From: an uncultured Sedimentitalea sp.
GTDB taxonomy: Bacteria; Pseudomonadota; Alphaproteobacteria; Rhodobacterales; Rhodobacteraceae
DNA: 64,000 nucleotides
Reading direction: 5' to 3'
NCBI GenBank assembly: GCA_947504115.1
Contig: CANNGH010000002.1
Span: forward strand, 248,001-312,000
Shown: piece by piece, positions 22,420 to 31,859 of the stretch
How the letters are laid out: every line of letters starts with the position of its first letter
Numbering within the stretch: position 1 is the first letter of the stretch
Made by a program: the position numbers and the translations under genes
Notes under the pieces: model-generated
The model's database searches: none
What the model saw: the letters and a program-made list of their open reading frames with translations, nothing else
Told to the model about the DNA's origin: nothing

Positions 22420-23483
22420 TTCACGACATCGGCCAGAGTGTCCGGCCATTCCGCATTCGCATCCAGCCGGATATAGGCCATGCCGGGCAGGCCGGTCTTG
22501 ACGTAGTCGATATGGCGCATCAGCAACTCCGGCTCGATCCGGGCGCGGACGCGGAACATCAGCTTTTCACGCTCGTCTGCCGTCTCGACGGTCTTGGGGG
22601 TGAACTGCGCCACATCGGCGACATAGGACACCGTGGCCGGGATCACCAATTGCGGCGCCGCGTCCATCACCAGACGCACCTCGGCACCGACCTGCACGCG
22701 CCCGGCCTGCGAGGTCGGCAGGAACACCGTCATGTAGACATCACCCAGATCGACAAGGCTGAGGATGCGCCCTCCCGAGCCCACGATCTCGCCCTCCTGC
22801 GCGATCAGATACTGGATGCGGCCATCGCGGGGCGCCTCAAGGGTGGCGTCGTCGATGCTGGAGGTGACCACCTCGATCGAGGCTTTGGCGGCTTCGACCG
22901 CCGCTTCGGCATCGACAACCTGCGCCTGGGCGCTGCTGACACCCGCCTGCGCTGCGGCCTTCGACGCCTCGGCCGAGGCGACGCCGGCCTTGGCCTGACG
23001 GTCGCGGGCCAGATCATCATCCAGCACCTGCTGCGAGACGGTATCCGTCTCGACCAGGCGGGCCGAGCGCGCGTAACGTTGCGCCGCAGCGTCCGCCACG
23101 GCCTGCGCCTGATCGACGGCGGCGGCGGCGGCACGGTCCTGCGCCTCGGCCTGCGCGACGAGGGCGCGGGCGGTCTCGACCCCGATTTCGGCGCGGCGCA
23201 ACTGCGCCTCGGCCTGGCGCCGCTGGGCATTCAACTGGACGATATCCATCTGCACCAGCACATCGCCCTGGCTGACGAAATCACCCTCGGCTGCGGTGAT
23301 CTCGGCGATGCGGCCACCGGTCAGCGCGGCAATGTCGATCTCGGTCGCCTCGATCCGGCCATTTGCCGCGGCGAATCCGTCCGGCAGGTCGGGCGCCTGC
23401 AACTGCGTCCAGCCGATATATACGGCAACCGCAGCGGCCAGAATGATCACAGGGGCAAATTTTCTCAAATTCGATTTCGGCAT
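22416..23483 (-). CDS. HlyD-family secretion / membrane fusion protein
   Basis: Lipoyl/biotinyl-like hairpin, long Ala/Gln coiled coil. Confidence 0.9.
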   Translation of the reverse strand: MPKSNLRKFAPVIILAAAVAVYIGWTQLQAPDLPDGFAAANGRIEATEIDIAALTGGRIAEITAAEGDFVSQGDVLVQMDIVQLNAQRRQAEAQLRRAEIGVETARALVAQAEAQDRAAAAAVDQAQAVADAAAQRYARSARLVETDTVSQQVLDDDLARDRQAKAGVASAEASKAAAQAGVSSAQAQVVDAEAAVEAAKASIEVVTSSIDDATLEAPRDGRIQYLIAQEGEIVGSGGRILSLVDLGDVYMTVFLPTSQAGRVQVGAEVRLVMDAAPQLVIPATVSYVADVAQFTPKTVETADEREKLMFRVRARIEPELLMRHIDYVKTGLPGMAYIRLDANAEWPDTLADVVK

Positions 23484-23679
23484 ACCAAATTCCCGGTCAA
23501 AGGCGCGCGCCCCGATGATCGGAGCTCTTGCACCGCAAATGCGCTTGGTCGCGTGTCAGTGATGCATCCTGTCACGACATGTCAACACATGATGACCAAA
23601 TGACCACGGCGAGCGATATAATACAAGGGACGTGACGGAATGCCGCACTGCAGCATTCCCGCCGCCTTGGATCGACATG

Positions 23680-24258
23680 TCACGACGATGTCATGACGTC
23701 ATGCAGTACCTTTGCCAGCATTGCTTTCAGTTCAGCATCCGGCATGGCCAGCAACGCCGGATGCCCCACCGCGACCCGCATGGTCACGAACCCGGTCATG
23801 AGGCTGATCGCGAACATCGCCCGGCCGATATCCTCCTGCCCGAAGGCTGCCGCGAGTGGTCGGGCAAAATGCGTCGCCAGAAAGGTGGCCAGAATTTCGC
23901 GCGCCTCGCTGCTGGCGCAGGATCTGATGATCAGATGCAGCGGCTCGACCTCCTCGACGCGCCGCGGGTTTCTCAGCAACGCCACCTCGCTGATCCGCTC
24001 GATCAGGTGATCCGGGTCCATCGGTGCGCTCTGAACCCCTTGCGTGTCCACGATATGCAACCCGTTCAGGGCCTGCTGGAAAATCTCGGTCTTCGAGCCG
24101 AAGGTGCGATGGACGTAGGCCACATCAACCTGCGCTCCCGCGGCAATTTCGCGCAGGCTCGTCTCGGAGAACGACTGGCGAGCAAAAAGCAGCATCGCCG
24201 CGCGCACGATGCGCGTTCTGGCAGATTCCTTGCGGGGAGAATGAGCATCACGTTGCAT
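23680..24258 (-). CDS. TetR/AcrR family regulator
   Basis: N-terminal HTH RIVRAAMLLFARQSFSETSLREIAAGAQVDVAYVHRTFGSK. Confidence 0.9.
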   Translation of the reverse strand: MQRDAHSPRKESARTRIVRAAMLLFARQSFSETSLREIAAGAQVDVAYVHRTFGSKTEIFQQALNGLHIVDTQGVQSAPMDPDHLIERISEVALLRNPRRVEEVEPLHLIIRSCASSEAREILATFLATHFARPLAAAFGQEDIGRAMFAISLMTGFVTMRVAVGHPALLAMPDAELKAMLAKVLHDVMTSS

Positions 24259-25450
24259 GGCGTCCTGATAACAGCGTCGCAGTGTGTCACGCTAGCGCTT
24301 CGCCCCGACGCCAGCATCACACCGCCCTGCCCTCCGGATTGAGAAAAAAGCGCGGAACCGCAGAAATCGCTCATAGCGGAACGGTTTCGCGGACGTATCA
24401 AGTTGCCAGCTACCGACAATCCGCTGGCGGGTCGATGCCGGAAATCCCTGAAACCCGGTCCGAAACAAGAAAACCCACGGACTCGGAAGCCCGACATATT
24501 GTTTTCTTGAGAAATTTCAATACCGGTTTCGCGTCCCGCGTATTTGTAGCAAAAATCGAGGACGCTGTGAAAGCCTTTGAGGTGCGTCGCAAAGATTTGC
24601 CCGGACACCGCATCACCACCACAGAGCTTGGTCTGTTGAGAACCTTGCTGCAGATCATTTTTGCATATGCTCAGCCTGCAGGAGGCGGCGATAGCGATGC
24701 GCACGTCCTGCCAATCAGTGGAAAACGGCGGCTGACCGCGTTTGTTCAGGCGTCTGCTCAACCAGCATTTCAAGGCGATGCGCGCTCTTCATGCCCTCGA
24801 CGTCGAAGCGGACGAAGGCGAACACCACGGCGTCCTCGAATACCTGGCTTTCGCGAGGTATGCCGCGCGGATTGCCGTTGCTGACGCTCGATCAACTGGA
24901 CCCGGCAATCCCATCTTGAAGCCACTTGATCAACCGGCGAAAGACGTTGGGACTCGAGTTCGTGGGGTGGTTTCGTCGCAAGAAGATGACACTCACGCGA
25001 TCGGCGAAATCCAATGACCGGCTGAATCAGCGCTTCACGGTCAGAAATGCGCCTACCGCGTGTTCGATTTCCGTTGGCATGAATATCGTTCGGATCGAGA
25101 TTTTAGGTTTTGGGCGAGTTAGAAGTCAGGTCATCGAAAAGGTTAAGAAAAGAGGACCGAACCGCTCTGGGCGAGGTTCACCAAACCGAGACTGAGGGCC
25201 ATTCAGAGCCCTGCTTCGGCCAGGCGGTGTGTTCATTATGTTCGGTCGGTTCCGGCAAACCCCTTTGACAACAAGGAGAAATCCGTGCCCTTCAGGTAGG
25301 TGTCACTGGTTAGCAATGGGGATAATGGCGGAGGAACGGAGCGCCTGAAAACACTGCTCGAAGTAGCGGTCGGGATCTATTCTGAAACCGGCGAATCCAA
25401 GGAGGTTCTGTTCAACACCCGTGCCTACGCTTGCTTACGCTGCTTGAAAA

Positions 25451-25495
25451 ACAAAGCATGATCAAAACGGATACAAACCAAGAGCATTTTGTCCG
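25451..25495 (+). repeat. 45-nt imperfect direct repeat, left copy
   Basis: acaaagcatgatcaaaacggatacaaaccaagagcattttgtccg; 33/45 identical, ungapped, to 30266-30310. Confidence 0.6.
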
Positions 25496-25539
25496 CCGTT
25501 GCCGGCTCAAGGCCTTTGAGAATGGTCTGCCTGCCGACT

Positions 25540-25851
25540 TTATCCGAAGAAATCCTCTTTGAAACGCTCAATCTGGTGCATCCGCTCGTGCAGGATCGTG
25601 ACGATGCCGATATCGCCATTCGAGAGGTGCCTCCAATACACAAAATGCCGCTCGTAGCGGAAGAAATACCCCTCCACTCCGAATTCAGCCGGCACGGCCC
25701 GCGAATGCACACCGCGTGTTTAGATCTGTTCGAATGCGGCGAACAAGCCGGTGATGTAGGTCTCGGCCTGCGCCTCGCCCCACGTATCGCGCGTATATCG
25801 GTAGATCTCGTCGAGCCAGACGGACGCCGCCTCCTGGACCCGGATCGCCAT
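25540..25851 (-). pseudogene. ParE/RelE-family toxin, frameshifted
   Basis: Frame 1: MAIRVQEAASVWLDEIYRYTRDTWGEAQAETYITGLFAAFEQI*; frame 2 continues ...SRAVPAEFGVEGYFFRYERHFVYWRHLSNGDIGIVTILHERMHQIERFKEDFFG*. The two halves together form a complete ParE-like fold. Confidence 0.85.
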
Positions 25852-25855
25852 GCGC

Positions 25856-26092
25856 TCAGGTCCGGTTCCGGGCGATCACCTCGGCGGCGGTCAGTGGCTT
25901 GTAGCTCTCTTCGGGGGCCGCGAACGCGCGGTTAAGCTCAGCCTTCAGCCGATCGAACGCCTCACGCTCGACGCGCTCCTTGTCGCGGCGGATCAGATCT
26001 CGGATGTACTCGCTGACGTTCTCGTAGGCGCCGTCCTCGCCGACATTGGTCGCGACGAACTCGCTGAGCGCGCCGCTGACGCGCACGGTCAT
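25856..26092 (-). CDS. ParD-like antitoxin (ribbon-helix-helix)
   Basis: VRVSGALSEFVATNVGEDGAYENVSEYIRDLIRRDKER. Confidence 0.85.
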   Translation of the reverse strand: MTVRVSGALSEFVATNVGEDGAYENVSEYIRDLIRRDKERVEREAFDRLKAELNRAFAAPEESYKPLTAAEVIARNRT

Positions 26093-26135
26093 GGTGGTGG
26101 TCGGAGACCACGGTCATGGTGGTGGTCGGAGACAT
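26086..26135 (-). repeat. 25-nt tandem duplication at the 5' end of the antitoxin gene
   Basis: cggtcatggtggtggtcggagac is present twice in tandem (26086-26110, 26111-26135), 23 nt identical. Confidence 0.95.
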
Positions 26136-26210
26136 GGCGCTCTCCCTAGATCCTGTGTGTTCAAGATAACCAATAACGAACACAAAACAAGGGCCCGCTC
26201 GCTGCGCCGC

Positions 26211-26522
26211 CTATCCGTCGCCGTCTTCCAGAACCAGACGATCCGCCATTGTCAGCAGCAAGACCAGCACAGCATCCGAATGTCGCGCGAGCGACACGAG
26301 ATGCTCGCCGCTTGGGCCACGCTCGCCCGCGAACCAGTATTTCACCGTCCGCTCGCTGGCCCCCGTCCACCTCATGGCGGACTTGATCGCCCGGTGGGTC
26401 GATCCGAGCTCCGCGTGCAATGCCATGGCCACGGCGGCGCGGTAATCGGCCGGAACGTCTTCTGGGTGCACAAATATGCCCATCTTCGGCACAACTGTGC
26501 CCATCTTCACCCGCAACTTCAT
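26211..26522 (-). CDS. Hypothetical protein, possibly DNA-binding
   Basis: MKLRVKMGTVVPKMGIFVHPEDVPADYRAAVAMALHAELGSTHRAIKSAMRWTGASERTVKYWFAGERGPSGEHLVSLARHSDAVL; HTH-like segment. Confidence 0.5.
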   Translation of the reverse strand: MKLRVKMGTVVPKMGIFVHPEDVPADYRAAVAMALHAELGSTHRAIKSAMRWTGASERTVKYWFAGERGPSGEHLVSLARHSDAVLVLLLTMADRLVLEDGDG

Positions 26523-26641
26523 ATGTTTCTCCGCTAAATGTCTGGAGAGACATGAAAAGCGGCAGTCGGAACTTGGGCATGGGTGAGAACTAGGAAGCCA
26601 TCCGCCTCGGGCAGCGCGCGTGGAGTTTTCGGGAGGCGGGC

Positions 26642-28212
26642 GTGGCTCGGACAAGAACACCGATATCCGGAGAGCCGGCCGAGGCGCCCGAGCGCATCCT
26701 GGCGGCGCAATACGTCAGGATGTCCACCGAGCATCAACAATACTCGACACAGAACCAGTCAAAGACCATCGGCGAATACGCCGAACGGCGCGGCATCGAG
26801 ATCATCAAGACCTACTCGGATGATGCGAAAAGCGGTCTGATCATCGGCGGCCGAAGGGCATTGCAGCAGATGATCTCCGACGTCGAGTCAGGCGCGGCCG
26901 AGTATCGCGTGATCCTGGTTTACGACGTCACCCGCTGGGGGCGATTTCAGGACGCTGACGAGTCGGCCTACTACGAGTATCGCTGTCGCAGGGCCGGAAT
27001 GCAGGTCGCCTATTGCGCCGAGCAGTTCGAGAACGACGGATCGCCGACTTCCACCATCGTGAAAAGCGTCAAGCGGCCATGGCTGGCGAATACAGTCGGG
27101 AGCTCTCGGTGAAGGTCTTTGCGGGGCAATGCCGTCTGATCGAGCTCGGCTACCGTCAAGGCGGGCCGGCCGGTTTCGGGTTGCGCAGAGCGCTGCTGAA
27201 CGAGTGTGGCGAGGTGAAGGCCCAACTCAAGCGCGGTGAGCACAAGAGCCTGCAGACCGACCGCGTGATCCTGGTCCCCGGCCCCGAGGAGGAACAGCGG
27301 GTTGTCCAGCGCATGTACGAGATGTTCGTGAATGAGGGGCGGCCCGAGCGCGAGATCGCGGAGGTCCTAAACGCCGAAGGTCACAGCACGGATCTCGACC
27401 GGCCGTGGACCCGGGCGACGGTCCATCAGGTTCTGACCAACGAAAAATACATCGGGAACAACGTCTTCAACAAGGTGTCGTTCAAGCTGAAGCAGCGCCG
27501 TGTCGTGAATCCACGGGACATGTGGATCCGGGCCGAGGGCGCCTATCCGGCCATCGTCGACAAAGCGCTGTTTCTGCGCGCGCGGGAAATCGTGGATGCC
27601 CGCAGCCGCCATTTCTCGGACGAGGAGTTGCTCGATGCCCTGCGGGCGATCCTGAAACGACAGGGCCAGCTGTCCGGGCTGATTATCGACGAGGAGAACG
27701 ATCTGCCCTCGTCCAGCGCTTATCGTAGTCGGTTTGGCAGCCTGCTGCGCGCCTATCGCCTCATCGGCTATGAGCCAGAGCGAGACTACCGCTACATCGA
27801 GATTAACAAGGCGCTGCGCGCTGCCCACCCCCAAGTCGTTGAGGAGATCATCGAGGGCGTGGCCGCCCAGGGAGGTCGCGTGGTGCAGGCCCCCGACACG
27901 CAGCTGCTGCGCGTGAATGATGAATTCACGGTGTCGGTCGTTCTGGCCCGCTGCCAGGCGACGGTAGCTGGGTCCTTGCGCTGGCAAATCCGGCTCGACA
28001 CCGGCCTGGTTCCGGACATCACGATTGCCGTGCGGATGAACGAAACCAACGACGCACCGCGCGACTTCTACCTACTCCCCAGCATCGACATGACTGACGC
28101 ACGGCTGAAGATGGCCGAGCAAAACGGCCTGCGGCTCGATGCCTATCGAACTGAAACACTTGACGATTTCTACGCCCTCGCCGGGCGGGCGAAGGTGACG
28201 GAGGTGGCATGA
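26642..28212 (+). pseudogene. Large serine recombinase, split by a frameshift near 27,070-27,080
   Basis: N-part resolvase domain (AAQYVRMSTEHQQYSTQNQ...DVTRWGRFQDADES...AYCAEQFENDGSPTSTIVKSVKR); C-part in another frame (AMAGEYSRELSVKVFAGQCRLIELGYRQGGPAGFGLRR...Recombinase domain). Confidence 0.9.
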
Positions 28213-29123
28213 TGGCCAAAAGCGCGGAAGAAACTCACCAAACGGAAGTCACCTTGGTCCCAACCGACCGCATTCGGGTTCTCAATCCGCGGGTCCGAAA
28301 CCCCAGGACGTTTGCGGACATGGTGGAGAACATTGCCAAGATCGGTCTGAAACGCCCAATCACCGTGACCCGCCGTAACGACACAGATCCGCAGGAGTAT
28401 GATCTGGTCTGTGGCCAGGGTCGGCTCGAGGCCTTCATGGAGCTGGAGCAGAAGGCCATCCCGGCCATCGTCATCGACGCCGATGAGTCCGACTGCCTGG
28501 TAATGAGCCTCGTCGAGAATTGCGCGCGTCGCCAACATCGCCCGATCGATCTGATGCGGGAGATCGGCACACTCCGCGAACGCGGCTACAATGATCGACA
28601 GATTGGCGACAAGATCGGCGTTTCGCCTGACTATGTCGGCATGATCGCGGGCCTCTTAGAGCGCGGCGAAGAGCGGCTGGTGACGGCCGTCGAAACAGGT
28701 CTGCTGCCGCTCAACCTCGCCATCGACATATCGAAAACCGATGCCGAGGGCGCACAGCGTGCGCTGATGGACGCCTACACGCAAAAGAAACTGCGCGGGA
28801 AGAAACTCGCGGCGGCCCGGCGCCTGATCGAACAGCGCGAGGCGCGTGGAAAGAAGATCCTTCCCAAGCAATACGGCCGCGACGGCCGAAACCGGCGACC
28901 TCTGACGAGCGAGGCGTTGGTGCGTGCCTACCAAAAAGAGGCGGACCGCCAGAAGCTCTTGATCAAGAAAGCGGAACTGACGCAGGGACGGCTGCTGTTC
29001 ATCTGCCAGGCATTCCGGACCCTCCTCGAGGACGATCACTTCTTGACGCTGCTGCGCGCGGAAGGCCTAGAAACCATGCCCAGCTACCTGCAGGACACTC
29101 TCGCCGAGGGAGCAGCGCCATGA
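28209..29123 (+). CDS. ParB/RepB-like nuclease-fold protein (first of pair)
   Basis: ParB N-terminal-like motif (LVCGQGRLEAFMELEQKAIPAIVIDADESDCLVMSLVENCARRQHRPID), HTH; ATGA overlap with recombinase ORF. Confidence 0.85.
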   Translation: MMAKSAEETHQTEVTLVPTDRIRVLNPRVRNPRTFADMVENIAKIGLKRPITVTRRNDTDPQEYDLVCGQGRLEAFMELEQKAIPAIVIDADESDCLVMSLVENCARRQHRPIDLMREIGTLRERGYNDRQIGDKIGVSPDYVGMIAGLLERGEERLVTAVETGLLPLNLAIDISKTDAEGAQRALMDAYTQKKLRGKKLAAARRLIEQREARGKKILPKQYGRDGRNRRPLTSEALVRAYQKEADRQKLLIKKAELTQGRLLFICQAFRTLLEDDHFLTLLRAEGLETMPSYLQDTLAEGAAP

Positions 29124-30016
29124 CCAAGAAGGTTCAACTCGGCTTCGAGAACGATTGCGTCACGATCCCGGTCGCGGACATCCTGCCTGTCAGGGTGCTG
29201 AGCAAGTCCATCAAATCCAGCCGGAAATACACACAGATCACAGCGTCGATCCGGGAGATCGGTTTGGTCGAGCCGCCTGTCGTCGCGCGAAACGGGGATG
29301 CCAGCGGCAGCTGGCTGCTGCTCGACGGACATGTCCGGATCGAAGTCCTCAAAGATCTGGGCCAGGAACAGGTCGAATGCCTCGTGTCCACCGACGATGA
29401 GGCATTCACCTACAACAAGCGGATCAGCCGCATCGCGCCCATTCAGGAGCACCGGATGATCCTGAAAGCGATCGAGCGCGGTGTCTCGGAGGAAAAGATC
29501 GCGGCGGCGCTGGATCTCAACCCGCGCAGCATCAACCGCAAGGTCAAGCTGCTCGACGGCATTTGCCCAGAAGCCGTGGCGATCCTGAAGGACAAGGCCT
29601 GCACCGCGGCCGTGTTCACCACGCTGCGCAAGATGATCCCCTTGCGCCAGATCGAAGCCGCCGAGCTCATGGTGAACGCCAACAACTACTCCGTGGCCTA
29701 CATCTCGGCGATCCTCGCCGGAACACCGCAGGCGCAGCTGGTCGAGGCGAACAAGCCCAAACGCATCAACGGCGTCACGCCGCAGGCGGTCGCCCGGATG
29801 GAAAAGGAGCTTGCCCGACTTCAGGAAGGGATCACACAGATCCAGGACACCTACGGCCAGGACCACCTCCAGCTGACCGTGCTCCGTGGCTACGTCGGCA
29901 AGCTCCTCGGGAACGCGCGCGTAGTGCGGTATCTGATGCAGACGCGCCCTGAGTTCCTGTCCGAGTTTCAGGCCATTGCCGAGATGGAGTCTGTGGTGCC
30001 GGCCGACGCGGAATAG
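29120..30016 (+). CDS. ParB/RepB-like protein with RepB-type C-terminal region (second of pair)
   Basis: ASIREIGLVEPPVVARNGDASGSWLLLDGHVRIEVLKDLGQEQVECLVSTDDEAFTYNKRISRIAPIQEHRMI; ATGA overlap with upstream gene. Confidence 0.85.
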   Translation: MTKKVQLGFENDCVTIPVADILPVRVLSKSIKSSRKYTQITASIREIGLVEPPVVARNGDASGSWLLLDGHVRIEVLKDLGQEQVECLVSTDDEAFTYNKRISRIAPIQEHRMILKAIERGVSEEKIAAALDLNPRSINRKVKLLDGICPEAVAILKDKACTAAVFTTLRKMIPLRQIEAAELMVNANNYSVAYISAILAGTPQAQLVEANKPKRINGVTPQAVARMEKELARLQEGITQIQDTYGQDHLQLTVLRGYVGKLLGNARVVRYLMQTRPEFLSEFQAIAEMESVVPADAE

Positions 30017-30265
30017 CCAGCACCTTCGATCCGATGGGGACCCGGACCCGATAAGCGCGGGGACCGCGGGAGACGCCGGACTGTGGGCCGGATCAAGCGC
30101 GGCGGTGGGGATGGCGGCGAACCCGCACGGAGCCCACCAGGTCGGCTCGAGTTTTCGCCGGCCGCGCAGCCGCGCTCGTGGCTGCGTTTTGTCGGGGCGT
30201 GCCGGAGGTTGGGCAACTTCGGCACGCCCACCCGCCATTTCTTCTCGTTACTCCGTTGCAGCTGA

Positions 30266-30310
30266 ACAGAACACGATCAAAGCAAATACAAAGCGGGAGC
30301 AAAGTGTCCG
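30266..30310 (+). repeat. 45-nt imperfect direct repeat, right copy
   Basis: acagaacacgatcaaagcaaatacaaagcgggagcaaagtgtccg; see 25451-25495. Confidence 0.6.
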
Positions 30311-30633
30311 AGCGAGACTTTCAAACGCATGATTCTAAAGGGAATCGTAGTCATCGGTTATTGCTGTGAATCCTATCGTAGTCCCGCAAAATCGGAGGGA
30401 AAGAGATACGCAAAAACTCCGCTCAGCGGGCAGGTTCAAATCCCGACCACCTGCCACGTTTCTGTGGGAATAACGTCCAATACGATTGCCTTCTCTCGCT
30501 CTCGCCGGGCGCGTTGATGGCTCTGCGCGCCCGCGGCTCTTTTGCGCAGAGCGCCTCAAGACACTGACTTGCCTCCCTTTTTCTTTCACGCCTTCGTTCT
30601 CCTGCAGCCGCTGTGAGTTGCGAAAAAGTAGAT

Positions 30634-30783
30634 GAAGATGAAACCAACTTGCTTGAACCAGAAAGAGCTGGCCGAACGCTGGACCATTTCGCACCGCACC
30701 CTGGAGCGGTGGCGGATAGAGCAACCTGGTGTCTGGAAATTCTCTGACGCCATGATCACGCATCCTGGCATTCCCATTTGATA
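30634..30783 (+). pseudogene. HTH / excisionase-like protein truncated by IS256-family element
   Basis: MKMKPTCLNQKELAERWTISHRTLERWRIEQPGVWKF then runs into the IS256 relic. Confidence 0.6.
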
Positions 30784-31391
30784 TAGGCCTTGGTGTCGGC
30801 GGCCCATTTGTCGTCGATCTCGACCAGCACGGCGCTGACGGGGCGCTCGAGGGCGGCCTCGTTCGGAAACACCCGGACCTTGACGGTGCGACGCTTCAGC
30901 TCCTGCTGCACGCTGCGCTCCATCGGGTTGGAGGTGCGCATGCGGCGGCGGTGGTGCTTTGGCAGGGTGAAGACGGCGAGACCCTCGGGGACATTCTCTT
31001 CCAGCCATGCTGCGAGCGCTGGCGCTGTATCGCGATAATCCGCGACCAATTCGGCCAATGCGGTTTCGGCCTTGGCGAGGGAGGCCACATTCCAGATCTC
31101 GCGCAGCTCGGCGCCGATGCGCTTGCGGATGGCGAGGTTCGGGGCGTGATGGACGGCGTTTCGGGCGAGGTGAAATTGGCAGCGTTGCCATGTCGCTCCG
31201 CCGAAGACCGCCCTGCGCGCGGCCCGCAGGCCGGCATGATCGTCGGAGACGATGTATTCCACACCGCGCAGGCCGCGGGCCTGAAGGCTCTCGAGAAAGG
31301 CGCGCCAATGCACTTCGGCCTCCGACAGGGCCACCGAGACGCCCAGCACCCGGCGGCGCTCATCCGGGCCGATGCCAACAGCCGAGAGCAC

Positions 31392-31439
31392 GTTCGTCGG
31401 GAAAATGATCCCCCGGATCATTTTCCTGTCCTCCTCACC
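31392..31439 (-). repeat. 48-nt palindromic mini-insertion, copy A
   Basis: Minus strand GGTGAGGAGGACAGGAAAATGATCCGGGGGATCATTTTCCCGACGAAC; perfect 12-bp inverted arms GGAAAATGATCC/GGATCATTTTCC. Confidence 0.9.
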
Positions 31440-31630
31440 ATCGCGCACGATCCCGCCATGGCGCATCTTTTCATACCGGGTGTCGAGGATCAGATATTTG
31501 ACCTCGCCGAGAGGCCGGTTGCGCCAGGCCGCCAACTCGTCATCGAGCAGCTTGGCGGCGCGGCTGACCTGTGAAGAGGACAGGCTCTCGATGCCGAATT
31601 CGCGCATCACTGCTTCGGCCTCGCGGGTGG

Positions 31631-31678
31631 GTTCGTCGGGAAAACGATTCACTGGATCGTTTTCCGATCCGCCTCACC
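31631..31678 (-). repeat. 48-nt palindromic mini-insertion, copy B
   Basis: Minus strand GGTGAGGCGGATCGGAAAACGATCCAGTGAATCGTTTTCCCGACGAAC; 40/48 identical to copy A. Confidence 0.9.
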
Positions 31679-31859
31679 CCTTCACATACATCTCGGCCAC
31701 GGCCAGCATCACGGCGCGCACCGAGCGCCGCCCGCGCTCCAGCGACTGCGGGTAGAACGGCTGGCCGTCATGATCGGCGGTCTTGGGCACCTGCACCGTG
31801 ACCGTGCCGGCCGGCGTGTCGAGGCGCTTGGGCTTGGTGCCATTGGCATAGCCCAGCCG

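Noticed and set aside
20308-22476. 722-aa plus-strand ORF opposite the fused ABC transporter
   Set aside because: Shadow ORF with low-complexity composition; minus-strand ATPase motifs are unambiguous.
24259-24420. Third copy of the tRNA-Ser 3' end marking the left edge of the composite island
   Set aside because: Read for TGGCGGAGCGAGAGG; only loosely similar sequence (ctcatagcggaacgg) present, not convincing.
24300-25450. Possible coding regions after tetR (e.g. 24024-24884 +, 24742-25017 +)
   Set aside because: No recognisable motifs and conflicting frames; treated as degenerate DNA at the island boundary.
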